DNA of 50,494 nt from Orbaceae bacterium lpD02 (GCA_036251875.1 CP133961.1:1-50494); one strand, 5' to 3'. Shown: positions 1 to 9,079, counted from the stretch's first letter. Numbers and translations: made by a program. Notes: a model not told the origin generated them from the letters alone.

Positions 1-1
1 T

Positions 2-517
2 GCAGCAACATCAAAAGCAGTTAAAATCATTAAGGATTCAATTAATCCTATTGTTAATAATATAAGTGTAGACCCAAATAATGCCGGGGGGGCGCTATAT
101 TTATTTGCTCCAAATAGTGGTGGACGCTATTCGCTTCAAGTTAAAGCAGATGGACATAATGGAGTGTGGGATGATGTAAATAAAAGGTGGTTGTATTGCT
201 TTAATCCTGATGGTTATCTTGTTCATGGTATCAACCCATCTATCATTGGCGTGGGGCAGTCTTATCAAAATGTTACAAATTCAAGAATTAATTATGTTAC
301 ATACACAAACACAACAAGCAGGCCTATTTTAGCAAGCGTAATGTCTCCATCTGGAAATGTTACAATTATAAAATTAAATGGTGTGGAAGTATTCAGAATA
401 CCTGCAAACACTTATCATAGTTTCATAATCCCTCCTGGTTCAAATTACAGCGCAAGCTTGGCTGCATACTCAGTATCAGGAAGGCCTGCGAGTGCAAACT
501 GGGTAGAGTTGCGATAA
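2..517 (+). CDS. Tail fibre C-terminal part (mirror copy, truncated by window edge)
   Basis: This is the mirror of the 3' end of the fibre gene at 10970-14251. It enters in frame at the window edge in the last repeat unit and continues through the unique C-terminal tip to the stop codon. It is not a separate gene if the first 5.7 kb are hairpin read-through. Confidence 0.85.
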   Translation, partial: AATSKAVKIIKDSINPIVNNISVDPNNAGGALYLFAPNSGGRYSLQVKADGHNGVWDDVNKRWLYCFNPDGYLVHGINPSIIGVGQSYQNVTNSRINYVTYTNTTSRPILASVMSPSGNVTIIKLNGVEVFRIPANTYHSFIIPPGSNYSASLAAYSVSGRPASANWVELR

Positions 518-532
518 ATTATTGGAGTATAT

Positions 533-943
533 ATGAAGTATTATAAAGATCAAAAAAACAATATATGGGCTTTTGATGATGATGTTGATGTAGCTATCAT
601 GCGCCTAGATTTAATAGAAATGACAGAAAAAGAAATAAACACAATGTTATTTGTGTCAGATGAACAAATTACAGTTCCTCAATCATTAAGTCGTTTTCAA
701 GCTATGACAGTTCTGAAACTCACTAAACTAGAGGACGGAATCACTCTATATCAAGCAACTGATGCATATATTAATTCACTTGATAATGATTCAGTTGAAA
801 GCATAACTGCAAAGACAGCGTGGGAAACTGCGCAAGAATTTAGGCGTGATTCGACTTTGATTCAATTAGCTGGGAAATTGTTTAATCTAACTGATGAACA
901 AGTCGATAAAATGTTCTTTGAAGGGGCAAAGATAAAAGCATAA
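533..943 (+). CDS. Tail fibre assembly-like protein (mirror copy)
   Basis: Identical inverted copy of the gene at 10544-10954; see that entry for the description. Confidence 0.75.
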   Translation: MKYYKDQKNNIWAFDDDVDVAIMRLDLIEMTEKEINTMLFVSDEQITVPQSLSRFQAMTVLKLTKLEDGITLYQATDAYINSLDNDSVESITAKTAWETAQEFRRDSTLIQLAGKLFNLTDEQVDKMFFEGAKIKA

Positions 944-970
944 TTAAAAACCTACAATTAAGGAATTTCA

Positions 971-1198
971 ATGTATTTTTACAAGTTAGCAATAGCACTT
1001 GACCAGTTTTTTAATGCACTAATTTCAGGTAAGCCGAACGAAACGCTATCTAGCAGAGCTTACAGATGTGCTAACTTAACTGACAACGCTAAAAAGCGAT
1101 GGATTATTGCAGAAAAAGTTATTAATGCCATATTTTTTTGGCAAAAAAAACACTGTTACCTCGCTTACGTTTCACAACGAAAACGCAATCGTTTATAG
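971..1198 (+). CDS. Small conserved phage protein (mirror copy)
   Basis: Identical inverted copy of the 75-residue gene at 10289-10516, with the same AAGGA ribosome binding site 6 bases before ATG. Confidence 0.65.
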   Translation: MYFYKLAIALDQFFNALISGKPNETLSSRAYRCANLTDNAKKRWIIAEKVINAIFFWQKKHCYLAYVSQRKRNRL

Positions 1199-1242
1199 AT
1201 ATAAAGTATACTCGCTAAAATCTGAGTTGAAGTTGACTAATG

Positions 1243-1288
1243 AAAAAAGGGTAACTATGGATCACACACTTCATAGTTGCCCTTTTTT
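1243..1288. terminator. Bidirectional terminator (mirror copy)
   Basis: Mirror of the A-stem-T hairpin at 10199-10244, between convergent genes. Confidence 0.8.
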
Positions 1289-1372
1289 AAATCATCTAGT
1301 TAATTATATTTTACAATCAGATTATGAATTTAGATTTGTACCTGCTACGGACGTAACAGCACAAAGTAGAAT

Positions 1373-1699
1373 TTAAACATCAAACTTTTTACAAAGCTGT
1401 TCAGTTAATTCATTGGTTTTTGTCATGTAAGGTTCAAGATATTCACTATTATCTATAATGCAATAAATACCTTTTGATCCATTTCCAAATATGAAATACA
1501 CAGAACCTTTGAGATCATCTTTTTTTGCAATTAGTCTCATTTCATCTAAATTTTGGTACCAATCAAGCATGTCACTTAGCGAGTGTGTTTTATTAATCGC
1601 TTCCCCGTCATCGACACTTATAGTAAATTGGTGCGACATTAATTCATTATATAAAGCTGTGATTATTTTAATTTCGTTTTTTTGCGTTACTGATATCAT
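1373..1699 (-). CDS. Hypothetical protein (mirror copy)
   Basis: Identical inverted copy of the 108-residue gene at 9788-10114; function not recognised. Confidence 0.6.
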   Translation of the reverse strand: MISVTQKNEIKIITALYNELMSHQFTISVDDGEAINKTHSLSDMLDWYQNLDEMRLIAKKDDLKGSVYFIFGNGSKGIYCIIDNSEYLEPYMTKTNELTEQLCKKFDV

Positions 1700-1803
1700 G
1701 TTATCACCTTGTTAATTACACTTTATAGTTATTGTATAAAAATGTGTTTTCATTCCAGATTTAGCCTATCCATACTTTGAACTCAGTGAAAAAACCTTTC
1801 AAA

Positions 1804-2094
1804 CTAAGATGATAGATTAAAATCAATTTTTGCATTACAGGCATCTAAGTATTTAAAAATAGTTTGCATACTTGATTTGCTAGGATTACTTTCGATTCTA
1901 TGAATATTTGATGGTGCGACTTTTAGTTTTCTTGCAACATCAGATGAGGTTAAATTAGCGTTATAACGAGCCTTTGAAAGTAGTTCTTTTAGTTTCCATT
2001 CATATTCTGCATTTTCATATGCTTCTTTTGCTGCATCATTGCAAAGCATTACTTTCTCTAAGTCAAGAATCGTTTTTGAGTGCTTTTTAGTCAT
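1804..2094 (-). CDS. XRE-family antitoxin (mirror copy)
   Basis: Identical inverted copy of the antitoxin gene at 9393-9683, second gene of the toxin-antitoxin pair. Confidence 0.8.
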   Translation of the reverse strand: MTKKHSKTILDLEKVMLCNDAAKEAYENAEYEWKLKELLSKARYNANLTSSDVARKLKVAPSNIHRIESNPSKSSMQTIFKYLDACNAKIDFNLSS

Positions 2095-2407
2095 TTTGTA
2101 TGATCTCCTTTAATCTATCTCGTGCTATTTTAATTGCTACTGCTGGAGTTTTTTGCGTCTTTTTTACAAATGAATGTAATAAATAAACTGTATTATTTTT
2201 TTGATATGCATAAATACTTCTGGCTATATTGTTACGCTCTATTGCTCTTAATTCAAATAACCCGTTACCTAATGCTCGGCTATCTGGCATTTTCAGTTGA
2301 CCGATTTTTTCTAATTTTTTTATTAGATGAAACATTTTACCACTTAGTTCATCAGGTAATTCTGATAACTCTAAAAAAGCATCATCATGTATTTTTATAT
2401 TAAACAT
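2087..2407 (-). CDS. HigB/RelE-type toxin (mirror copy)
   Basis: Identical inverted copy of the toxin gene at 9080-9400, overlapping the antitoxin start by 8 bases. Confidence 0.8.
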   Translation of the reverse strand: MFNIKIHDDAFLELSELPDELSGKMFHLIKKLEKIGQLKMPDSRALGNGLFELRAIERNNIARSIYAYQKNNTVYLLHSFVKKTQKTPAVAIKIARDRLKEIIQND

Positions 2408-2532
2408 TTTAAACCCTTTTTTTATCTTATAAAGTAATTTTATCTTATATGATAAAAAAAGCAAGTTATTTTTATCACATAAAGTAATTTTCTCTTATAA
2501 AATAAATTTATCATATAAGATAATAAAATGAG

Positions 2533-2817
2533 TTGCATCAGGAGCGTGTTAGAGCTACTCTATTTTCATTGAGACAAGAAATAAAGACTATTAAAATGAA
2601 AGAATTAAATTTGTTACAAGAAATTATAAGAGATGTAGATGCAGCAAATAGGCTAAGGGATAATATTTCATGGAAAAATTGGGAGTCCGCAGATGTAATT
2701 TTAGAGTCATATCAATTTAAACCAACAAATGTATTAAAATCTATTTTAGAAAGAGCAATAAAAACTGACGGTTTATCACTTGAAAAAGATATATCTAGAT
2801 TTAAAAAATTTAGTTAA
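2533..2817 (+). CDS. Hypothetical protein (mirror copy)
   Basis: Identical inverted copy of the ORF at 8670-8954, with a TTG first codon in the longest reading. Confidence 0.45.
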   Translation: MHQERVRATLFSLRQEIKTIKMKELNLLQEIIRDVDAANRLRDNISWKNWESADVILESYQFKPTNVLKSILERAIKTDGLSLEKDISRFKKFS

Positions 2818-2847
2818 ATATGTGAATAGGGACTATAGTCCCTATTT

Positions 2848-3051
2848 TTAGTTATCTATTTCAGCAATATTTTGATGACAAGAATTTGTAATCTCTTTAG
2901 CTACTCCGATTAAATTAGTTATATCTTTATCAAAAACCCCCGAATTATCATTCTCTAGAGTATTTTGGATTATATTTATTAATGAATGTAATTGCTCCAG
3001 CTTTAGATCAATCGGTTCCAATTTTAATTTTAATATTTTTTTGCTAATCAT
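2848..3051 (-). CDS. Small hypothetical protein (mirror copy)
   Basis: Identical inverted copy of the 67-residue gene at 8436-8639. Confidence 0.55.
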   Translation of the reverse strand: MISKKILKLKLEPIDLKLEQLHSLINIIQNTLENDNSGVFDKDITNLIGVAKEITNSCHQNIAEIDN

Positions 3052-3226
3052 TATGTATTTCCTATGGTGGGTTAATACATTAATGTATATTTAATTTTTT
3101 TAGATTTAGATAGTTTTTTTGTATTATAATTAAATTGGCTGATGGTTAGCCGGAAAAGATTTATCTTACCGGCTTACCATTTTTTAAGGAATACTAAAAT
3201 TTGAGCATAAAAAATTTCTGATAGTG

Positions 3227-4174
3227 TTATGTATCTAGGTTTCTTTCTAATAACTGCTCAATTTGTTTTATTAGGTCTTCTGGTGCATTTTTTAATGAAA
3301 ACGTAACGTCAGTAGGGGTTTTATACGTTGCTTTTACTCCATTCCTAAAAAAGCGTTCTTTTGGCTTTATTTGTTCAGGTAGAACAGTTTCAAATTTAGA
3401 TATAACTTGCTCAGTAGTAAGTTCGTTTTTAATTTTAACTAATTCTATAGCTATTATCATTACCGATTCTTTATGGCTTCTATAAATCTTAGCTAATCGC
3501 TCGCCAGCTCTTGCGCTTAATTCGTTAGGTGATTTAAAGCATTTAATTACTTCAATCGGTAGTGATGCTGTTTCTATGCAACGTTTAATTATTTTTCTAT
3601 CGACTTTGATATCTTCAGATAATTGGCTTACATTATTAAAGAATTCACGCTCTAATCTAGTTTTATAACGCATTCCAATTTCGTAAGCACTAGGCTTGCG
3701 ATGGTCATTACCAGTTTCAGAAAGGTAATCCATTTCTTTGTCGGTTAAGTCGCCCACTAATACAAGGTAGTCTTTTTTAGCTAAAATGGCCGCTTTTCTT
3801 CTTCTGCTTCCGTCTGCAACCTCAATAACACCGCTTATTTCTCGTCCAATGCCGGGGAATTGCTGTCCTGATTTGGTCATTGTTGGCATAATGTCATCGA
3901 GAGCGTCGCTATCAAGTAACTCTTGTAATCGAATATTGTCGGAATAGACCATCGTTGCTTTATTTACAAAATTTGCATCTATTTTTTTACATATAAAAGT
4001 TATATCACGGCCGAGAACAGGTAAAGTTATGGTATTGCCGGGCGAAACGGCTACTGATCTTCGTGATAAAGCTGCTACGGTTGGAGTTGGTGAGCGCTTT
4101 GACGATGTTTTTATCTGTTCTTCAATATCTAATTGTTCTGAGTTATTCAAATTTAAAGTAGGTGCTCGTTTCAT
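3227..4174 (-). CDS. sopB: SopB/ParB partition protein (mirror copy)
   Basis: Identical inverted copy of sopB at 7313-8260; described there. Confidence 0.88.
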   Translation of the reverse strand: MKRAPTLNLNNSEQLDIEEQIKTSSKRSPTPTVAALSRRSVAVSPGNTITLPVLGRDITFICKKIDANFVNKATMVYSDNIRLQELLDSDALDDIMPTMTKSGQQFPGIGREISGVIEVADGSRRRKAAILAKKDYLVLVGDLTDKEMDYLSETGNDHRKPSAYEIGMRYKTRLEREFFNNVSQLSEDIKVDRKIIKRCIETASLPIEVIKCFKSPNELSARAGERLAKIYRSHKESVMIIAIELVKIKNELTTEQVISKFETVLPEQIKPKERFFRNGVKATYKTPTDVTFSLKNAPEDLIKQIEQLLERNLDT

Positions 4175-4175
4175 A

Positions 4176-5336
4176 TTAGTTACTCCATCGTGGTGTTATC
4201 AATTTATTTAAAATTTCATTAGCGACAGGCTCCCATATTGATATTGCATTTCTCCATGCACTTGACGTGCTTCTTTGGTCAGCGGCTTGTTCGAATATAG
4301 TTCGCATTCTAATTTGACCTTTTCCTACTTCGTCAGTTGTTCTCACTATTTCTTTTAGTACCATTTCATTCCATGAAGCCCTAATTTGATCAAGCATCCA
4401 TTCGCTTTGACTCCCCATTGAATTGCTATATTTTGTAACCAAGACTTTAACATCTGGCTCAAACCCTCCAAGGTCAATATTAGACAATACATCATTTAAC
4501 ATGGTAAAGAACTGGTAAGAGCTAACGTAATCGTAAAGTTCGGCAGGTGTTGGTACTATAATCACATCGGAAGCGCAAACAAGGTTAACAGTTCCAACTC
4601 CGAGTGTCGGTGCACTATCAATTATAATAATGTCATAATCTTTCCAAATAGTCTCTATACCTGCCCTTAGTAATAAATGAGGTTCATAAGCTAATTTATT
4701 ATCATCATATTGTGCGTAAACTTCGCTCTCAATGCGATGTAACTCTAAACATGATGGAATTATGTCCAACTTGGGCCAGCAAGTAGTTTTTATTGCGTAA
4801 GATAAGTCATTTTTCTCACCAATCATAAACGGTAAAACAGTATTTTCCCCTGTTATGTGCAATTCGGGGACATAACCGTGATAAAGGGATGCTGTCGCTT
4901 GTGGGTCCATATCTATTATAAGCGTCCTGAATCCTTGTAAGGCATAAGATTGTGCGATATGAACTGCTGATGAGGTTTTATAAGCACCGCCTTTATTAAC
5001 TGATACGGAAATAACAACAGGATCAGAATTGACTGGACGTTTAGGAGCAGTACCAAAAATATCTCGCATGTGGTCAATTTGATAAATAGTATAACCTTCT
5101 CTTCGCTGAACACTCCCAGCTTGAATAAAATCAGGAGGCGGAAGTTGACCTGATTCCTCTGATGCTCGAATCGTTGGTTCGGAAACACCCGCTAATTCAG
5201 CAGCTTCTTTTATACCAAATCGCCTAGTAATTGTGCGAGAAGTAGGGTCACTATCTCCAAATTGAGCCTTTGCAATCTGCATAGTCATTACTTGCCCACG
5301 CTTTATACATTGTTCTAAAGTATTTTTTAAACTCAT
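4176..5336 (-). CDS. sopA: SopA/ParA partition ATPase (mirror copy)
   Basis: Identical inverted copy of sopA at 6151-7311; described there. Confidence 0.9.
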   Translation of the reverse strand: MSLKNTLEQCIKRGQVMTMQIAKAQFGDSDPTSRTITRRFGIKEAAELAGVSEPTIRASEESGQLPPPDFIQAGSVQRREGYTIYQIDHMRDIFGTAPKRPVNSDPVVISVSVNKGGAYKTSSAVHIAQSYALQGFRTLIIDMDPQATASLYHGYVPELHITGENTVLPFMIGEKNDLSYAIKTTCWPKLDIIPSCLELHRIESEVYAQYDDNKLAYEPHLLLRAGIETIWKDYDIIIIDSAPTLGVGTVNLVCASDVIIVPTPAELYDYVSSYQFFTMLNDVLSNIDLGGFEPDVKVLVTKYSNSMGSQSEWMLDQIRASWNEMVLKEIVRTTDEVGKGQIRMRTIFEQAADQRSTSSAWRNAISIWEPVANEILNKLITPRWSN

Positions 5337-5593
5337 AAAAATTCTCCTTTTTTAACTTTGTTTATTCTACAGCATTTTGCCTTTTTTAAGCAAAATACTA
5401 TAAAAAAAGCAAAATAATTTTTTTGTGAAATTTTAAAACCTGCTTTTTTTAGTTGTTACTTTTTAATACGTTACAAAATTATTGATTAAAAACATATAGA
5501 TATGAATAAATTTTCAATTTTATAAATATTGTTACATATGATTTTTTTTTAAATTTTATAAATTTATTATCTAAATTCACTTAAACGATAAAA

Positions 5594-5704
5594 TAAGGTA
5601 CCATAAGTAACTAATGATAAATTATAAAAGGTGCCATAATAAAAGTCAATATAAAAGGTACCATAAATAACAATTAAAGGGTTCACACATCAAAAGGGAT
5701 CATA
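5594..5704. repeat. Subterminal AAAGGnnnCATA repeats (mirror copy)
   Basis: Five degenerate copies of a 12-base motif read toward the telomere, starting near 5594, 5627, 5654, 5676 and 5693. They are the mirror of 5783-5893; related copies lie inside the right telomere. Confidence 0.7.
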
Positions 5705-5716
5705 TGTATCTATAGA

Positions 5717-5770
5717 TAAGTACCACATCAACCGTTTAATCGCGCGATTAAACGGTTGATGTGGTACTTA
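5717..5770. other. telRL: Hairpin telomere palindrome (telRL-type half site, unfolded)
   Basis: A perfect 54-base palindrome centred between 5743 and 5744, with central hexamer CGCGCG flanked by AAT/ATT. The core of the N15 telO target also has an alternating CG centre. The outermost 16 bases on each side (TAAGTACCACATCAAC and its complement) recur at the right end of the window, which also codes a protelomerase. It therefore represents one closed hairpin end of a linear plasmid read through its tip; in the virion or replicating circle, left and right halves would join into the complete protelomerase target. The perfect symmetry continues beyond 5717 only because both flanks here are the same left arm. 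The 54-base core is what both ends can share. Confidence 0.93.
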
Positions 5771-5782
5771 TCTATAGATACA

Positions 5783-5893
5783 TATGATCCCTTTTGATGT
5801 GTGAACCCTTTAATTGTTATTTATGGTACCTTTTATATTGACTTTTATTATGGCACCTTTTATAATTTATCATTAGTTACTTATGGTACCTTA
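5783..5893. repeat. Subterminal AAAGGnnnCATA repeats, left telomere
   Basis: Five copies on the minus strand at about 5783-5794, 5800-5811, 5822-5833, 5849-5860 and 5881-5893. The middle three bases vary (TAC, TGC, TAC, GTT, GAT) and spacing is about 17-32 bases. Six more lie within about 205 bases of the right end. They may bind a host or phage protein (telomere maintenance, or control of genes next to the ends); no family is recognised. Confidence 0.7.
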
Positions 5894-6072
5894 TTTTATC
5901 GTTTAAGTGAATTTAGATAATAAATTTATAAAATTTAAAAAAAAATCATATGTAACAATATTTATAAAATTGAAAATTTATTCATATCTATATGTTTTTA
6001 ATCAATAATTTTGTAACGTATTAAAAAGTAACAACTAAAAAAAGCAGGTTTTAAAATTTCACAAAAAAATTA

Positions 6073-6123
6073 TTTTGCTTTTTTTATAGTATTTTGCTTA
6101 AAAAAGGCAAAATGCTGTAGAAT
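6073..6123 (+). promoter_or_regulatory. sopA promoter with TTTTGC operator repeats
   Basis: Direct TTTTGC repeats lie at 6073-6078 and 6092-6097, 19 bases apart, with an inverted GCAAAA at 6107-6112. A promoter TTGCTT (6095-6100), 17-base spacer, TAGAAT (6118-6123) overlaps them. In F plasmid, SopA represses its own promoter through short repeats containing TTTGC, so autorepression by the local SopA is the likely use. This assignment rests on arrangement and similarity only. Confidence 0.6.
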
Positions 6124-6150
6124 AAACAAAGTTAAAAAAGGAGAATTTTT

Positions 6151-7311
6151 ATGAGTTTAAAAAATACTTTAGAACAATGTATAAAGCGTGGGCAAGTAAT
6201 GACTATGCAGATTGCAAAGGCTCAATTTGGAGATAGTGACCCTACTTCTCGCACAATTACTAGGCGATTTGGTATAAAAGAAGCTGCTGAATTAGCGGGT
6301 GTTTCCGAACCAACGATTCGAGCATCAGAGGAATCAGGTCAACTTCCGCCTCCTGATTTTATTCAAGCTGGGAGTGTTCAGCGAAGAGAAGGTTATACTA
6401 TTTATCAAATTGACCACATGCGAGATATTTTTGGTACTGCTCCTAAACGTCCAGTCAATTCTGATCCTGTTGTTATTTCCGTATCAGTTAATAAAGGCGG
6501 TGCTTATAAAACCTCATCAGCAGTTCATATCGCACAATCTTATGCCTTACAAGGATTCAGGACGCTTATAATAGATATGGACCCACAAGCGACAGCATCC
6601 CTTTATCACGGTTATGTCCCCGAATTGCACATAACAGGGGAAAATACTGTTTTACCGTTTATGATTGGTGAGAAAAATGACTTATCTTACGCAATAAAAA
6701 CTACTTGCTGGCCCAAGTTGGACATAATTCCATCATGTTTAGAGTTACATCGCATTGAGAGCGAAGTTTACGCACAATATGATGATAATAAATTAGCTTA
6801 TGAACCTCATTTATTACTAAGGGCAGGTATAGAGACTATTTGGAAAGATTATGACATTATTATAATTGATAGTGCACCGACACTCGGAGTTGGAACTGTT
6901 AACCTTGTTTGCGCTTCCGATGTGATTATAGTACCAACACCTGCCGAACTTTACGATTACGTTAGCTCTTACCAGTTCTTTACCATGTTAAATGATGTAT
7001 TGTCTAATATTGACCTTGGAGGGTTTGAGCCAGATGTTAAAGTCTTGGTTACAAAATATAGCAATTCAATGGGGAGTCAAAGCGAATGGATGCTTGATCA
7101 AATTAGGGCTTCATGGAATGAAATGGTACTAAAAGAAATAGTGAGAACAACTGACGAAGTAGGAAAAGGTCAAATTAGAATGCGAACTATATTCGAACAA
7201 GCCGCTGACCAAAGAAGCACGTCAAGTGCATGGAGAAATGCAATATCAATATGGGAGCCTGTCGCTAATGAAATTTTAAATAAATTGATAACACCACGAT
7301 GGAGTAACTAA
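6151..7311 (+). CDS. sopA: SopA/ParA-type partition ATPase (type Ia)
   Basis: This 386-residue protein is the length of F and N15 SopA. An N-terminal winged-helix region (about residues 38-70, GIKEAAELAGVSEPTIRASE) should bind the sop promoter. A deviant Walker A follows (K115-G-G-A-Y-K120-T), then IIDMDPQA near residue 141 and the IIIDSAPTLG Walker B region. SopA ATPase forms patterns on the nucleoid that move SopB-bound plasmid copies apart. A strong AAGGAG ribosome binding site precedes ATG. sopB begins one base after its stop, so the two are co-transcribed. Position next to the telomere on the left arm matches N15, where sopBA sits at the telRL side of the structural genes. Confidence 0.95.
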   Translation: MSLKNTLEQCIKRGQVMTMQIAKAQFGDSDPTSRTITRRFGIKEAAELAGVSEPTIRASEESGQLPPPDFIQAGSVQRREGYTIYQIDHMRDIFGTAPKRPVNSDPVVISVSVNKGGAYKTSSAVHIAQSYALQGFRTLIIDMDPQATASLYHGYVPELHITGENTVLPFMIGEKNDLSYAIKTTCWPKLDIIPSCLELHRIESEVYAQYDDNKLAYEPHLLLRAGIETIWKDYDIIIIDSAPTLGVGTVNLVCASDVIIVPTPAELYDYVSSYQFFTMLNDVLSNIDLGGFEPDVKVLVTKYSNSMGSQSEWMLDQIRASWNEMVLKEIVRTTDEVGKGQIRMRTIFEQAADQRSTSSAWRNAISIWEPVANEILNKLITPRWSN

Positions 7312-7312
7312 T

Positions 7313-8260
7313 ATGAAACGAGCACCTACTTTAAATTTGAATAACTCAGAACAATTAGATATTGAAGAACAGATAAAAACATCGTCAAAGCGCTCACCAA
7401 CTCCAACCGTAGCAGCTTTATCACGAAGATCAGTAGCCGTTTCGCCCGGCAATACCATAACTTTACCTGTTCTCGGCCGTGATATAACTTTTATATGTAA
7501 AAAAATAGATGCAAATTTTGTAAATAAAGCAACGATGGTCTATTCCGACAATATTCGATTACAAGAGTTACTTGATAGCGACGCTCTCGATGACATTATG
7601 CCAACAATGACCAAATCAGGACAGCAATTCCCCGGCATTGGACGAGAAATAAGCGGTGTTATTGAGGTTGCAGACGGAAGCAGAAGAAGAAAAGCGGCCA
7701 TTTTAGCTAAAAAAGACTACCTTGTATTAGTGGGCGACTTAACCGACAAAGAAATGGATTACCTTTCTGAAACTGGTAATGACCATCGCAAGCCTAGTGC
7801 TTACGAAATTGGAATGCGTTATAAAACTAGATTAGAGCGTGAATTCTTTAATAATGTAAGCCAATTATCTGAAGATATCAAAGTCGATAGAAAAATAATT
7901 AAACGTTGCATAGAAACAGCATCACTACCGATTGAAGTAATTAAATGCTTTAAATCACCTAACGAATTAAGCGCAAGAGCTGGCGAGCGATTAGCTAAGA
8001 TTTATAGAAGCCATAAAGAATCGGTAATGATAATAGCTATAGAATTAGTTAAAATTAAAAACGAACTTACTACTGAGCAAGTTATATCTAAATTTGAAAC
8101 TGTTCTACCTGAACAAATAAAGCCAAAAGAACGCTTTTTTAGGAATGGAGTAAAAGCAACGTATAAAACCCCTACTGACGTTACGTTTTCATTAAAAAAT
8201 GCACCAGAAGACCTAATAAAACAAATTGAGCAGTTATTAGAAAGAAACCTAGATACATAA
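7313..8260 (+). CDS. sopB: SopB/ParB-type centromere-binding protein
   Basis: This 315-residue protein is close to F SopB (323). The ParB N-domain includes the arginine-rich box DGSRRRKAAI (about residues 125-134). A helix-turn-helix region follows (SQLSEDIKVDRKIIKRCIETASLP), and a C-terminal dimerisation part ends in LIKQIEQLLERNL. SopB binds 16-base palindromes of the TGGGACCnnGGTCCCA type and spreads. Such palindromes are absent near sopAB here but occur at six clear sites between 38.2 and 48.4 kb. A GGAG site 6-8 bases before ATG and the one-base gap to sopA support this start. Confidence 0.94.
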   Translation: MKRAPTLNLNNSEQLDIEEQIKTSSKRSPTPTVAALSRRSVAVSPGNTITLPVLGRDITFICKKIDANFVNKATMVYSDNIRLQELLDSDALDDIMPTMTKSGQQFPGIGREISGVIEVADGSRRRKAAILAKKDYLVLVGDLTDKEMDYLSETGNDHRKPSAYEIGMRYKTRLEREFFNNVSQLSEDIKVDRKIIKRCIETASLPIEVIKCFKSPNELSARAGERLAKIYRSHKESVMIIAIELVKIKNELTTEQVISKFETVLPEQIKPKERFFRNGVKATYKTPTDVTFSLKNAPEDLIKQIEQLLERNLDT

Positions 8261-8304
8261 CACTATCAGAAATTTTTTATGCTCAAATTTTAGTATTCCT
8301 TAAA

Positions 8305-8345
8305 AAATGGTAAGCCGGTAAGATAAATCTTTTCCGGCTAACCAT
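8305..8345 (+). terminator. Large stem-loop after sopB (possible terminator)
   Basis: ATGGTAAGCCGG at 8307-8318 pairs with CCGGCTAACCAT at 8334-8345 with one mismatch, over a 15-base loop. No clear T-run follows, so it may be a terminator, an mRNA-stabilising end or a protein site. Confidence 0.5.
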
Positions 8346-8435
8346 CAGCCAATTTAATTATAATACAAAAAAACTATCTAAATCTAAAAAAATTAAATAT
8401 ACATTAATGTATTAACCCACCATAGGAAATACATA

Positions 8436-8639
8436 ATGATTAGCAAAAAAATATTAAAATTAAAATTGGAACCGATTGATCTAAAGCTGGAGCAATTACA
8501 TTCATTAATAAATATAATCCAAAATACTCTAGAGAATGATAATTCGGGGGTTTTTGATAAAGATATAACTAATTTAATCGGAGTAGCTAAAGAGATTACA
8601 AATTCTTGTCATCAAAATATTGCTGAAATAGATAACTAA
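8436..8639 (+). CDS. Small hypothetical protein
   Basis: A 67-residue, lysine- and leucine-rich, probably helical protein preceded by AGGA about 8 bases before ATG. No family is recognised. It lies downstream of sopB, beyond a stem-loop, and ends at a palindrome shared with the convergent gene. Probably real because of the ribosome binding site and tight spacing, but function is unknown. Confidence 0.55.
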   Translation: MISKKILKLKLEPIDLKLEQLHSLINIIQNTLENDNSGVFDKDITNLIGVAKEITNSCHQNIAEIDN

Positions 8640-8640
8640 A

Positions 8641-8662
8641 AATAGGGACTATAGTCCCTATT
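8641..8662. terminator. Perfect 22-base palindrome between convergent genes
   Basis: Arms AATAGGGACTA and its complement with no loop. On the minus strand it is followed by TTTTT, so it can terminate transcription of the 8670-8954 gene. Its GGGAC...GTCCC core resembles but does not match the SopB-type palindromes. Confidence 0.55.
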
Positions 8663-8669
8663 CACATAT

Positions 8670-8954
8670 TTAACTAAATTTTTTAAATCTAGATATATCT
8701 TTTTCAAGTGATAAACCGTCAGTTTTTATTGCTCTTTCTAAAATAGATTTTAATACATTTGTTGGTTTAAATTGATATGACTCTAAAATTACATCTGCGG
8801 ACTCCCAATTTTTCCATGAAATATTATCCCTTAGCCTATTTGCTGCATCTACATCTCTTATAATTTCTTGTAACAAATTTAATTCTTTCATTTTAATAGT
8901 CTTTATTTCTTGTCTCAATGAAAATAGAGTAGCTCTAACACGCTCCTGATGCAA
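8670..8954 (-). CDS. Hypothetical protein divergent from the toxin-antitoxin pair
   Basis: Up to 94 residues from a TTG codon; an ATG start at 8891 (73 residues, MKELNLLQEI) is the alternative. Both have weak ribosome binding sites. It is a charged, helical protein with no recognised domain. It shares its upstream region with the divergent toxin-antitoxin operon, whose palindromic repeats (8964-9066) lie between the two, so it may be co-regulated. Confidence 0.45.
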   Translation of the reverse strand: MHQERVRATLFSLRQEIKTIKMKELNLLQEIIRDVDAANRLRDNISWKNWESADVILESYQFKPTNVLKSILERAIKTDGLSLEKDISRFKKFS

Positions 8955-8963
8955 CTCATTTTA

Positions 8964-9066
8964 TTATCTTATATGATAAATTTATTTTATAAGAGAAAAT
9001 TACTTTATGTGATAAAAATAACTTGCTTTTTTTATCATATAAGATAAAATTACTTTATAAGATAAA
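8964..9066. promoter_or_regulatory. Operator array of the toxin-antitoxin operon
   Basis: TTATCTTATATGATAA at 8964-8979 and TTATCATATAAGATAA at 9032-9047 are near-palindromes of one another. Degenerate copies lie near 8981-8998, 9002-9016 and 9052-9066. Such arrays upstream of HigB/HigA-like operons normally bind the antitoxin or the toxin-antitoxin complex for autorepression; binding here is inferred. Confidence 0.6.
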
Positions 9067-9079
9067 AAAAGGGTTTAAA

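Larger units (their letters stand above)
1..5743. repeat. Inverted copy of the left arm (unfolded hairpin)
   Basis: These bases are the exact reverse complement of 5744-11486; every gene here has an identical mirror partner at 11487 minus its coordinate. The axis falls in the middle of a long perfect palindrome ending in a C/G-alternating hexamer, as at the N15 telomere. Because a linear plasmid with covalently closed hairpin ends is read straight round the tip by polymerases, this half is most simply a sequencing and assembly read-through of the hairpin and not a second set of genes. The copy stops 25 bases inside the tandem-repeat array of the tail fibre gene, where an assembler would be expected to break. 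A head-to-head replication intermediate could look the same. Confidence 0.93.
5744..6150. other. Left terminal non-coding region
   Basis: About 400 bases without a gene. It holds the telomere half site, the AAAGGnnnCATA repeats, a very A+T-rich stretch (about 5894-6060), then the sopA promoter and operator repeats. Confidence 0.8.

Noticed and set aside
1-5743. Second functional sopAB and toxin-antitoxin set
   Set aside because: Exact mirror symmetry around a telomere palindrome is far better explained by the hairpin end than by a true duplication without a single change.
4916-6571. ORFs of 90 codons within sopA in another frame (both copies)
   Set aside because: Overlap the clear SopA coding frame and have no recognisable family.
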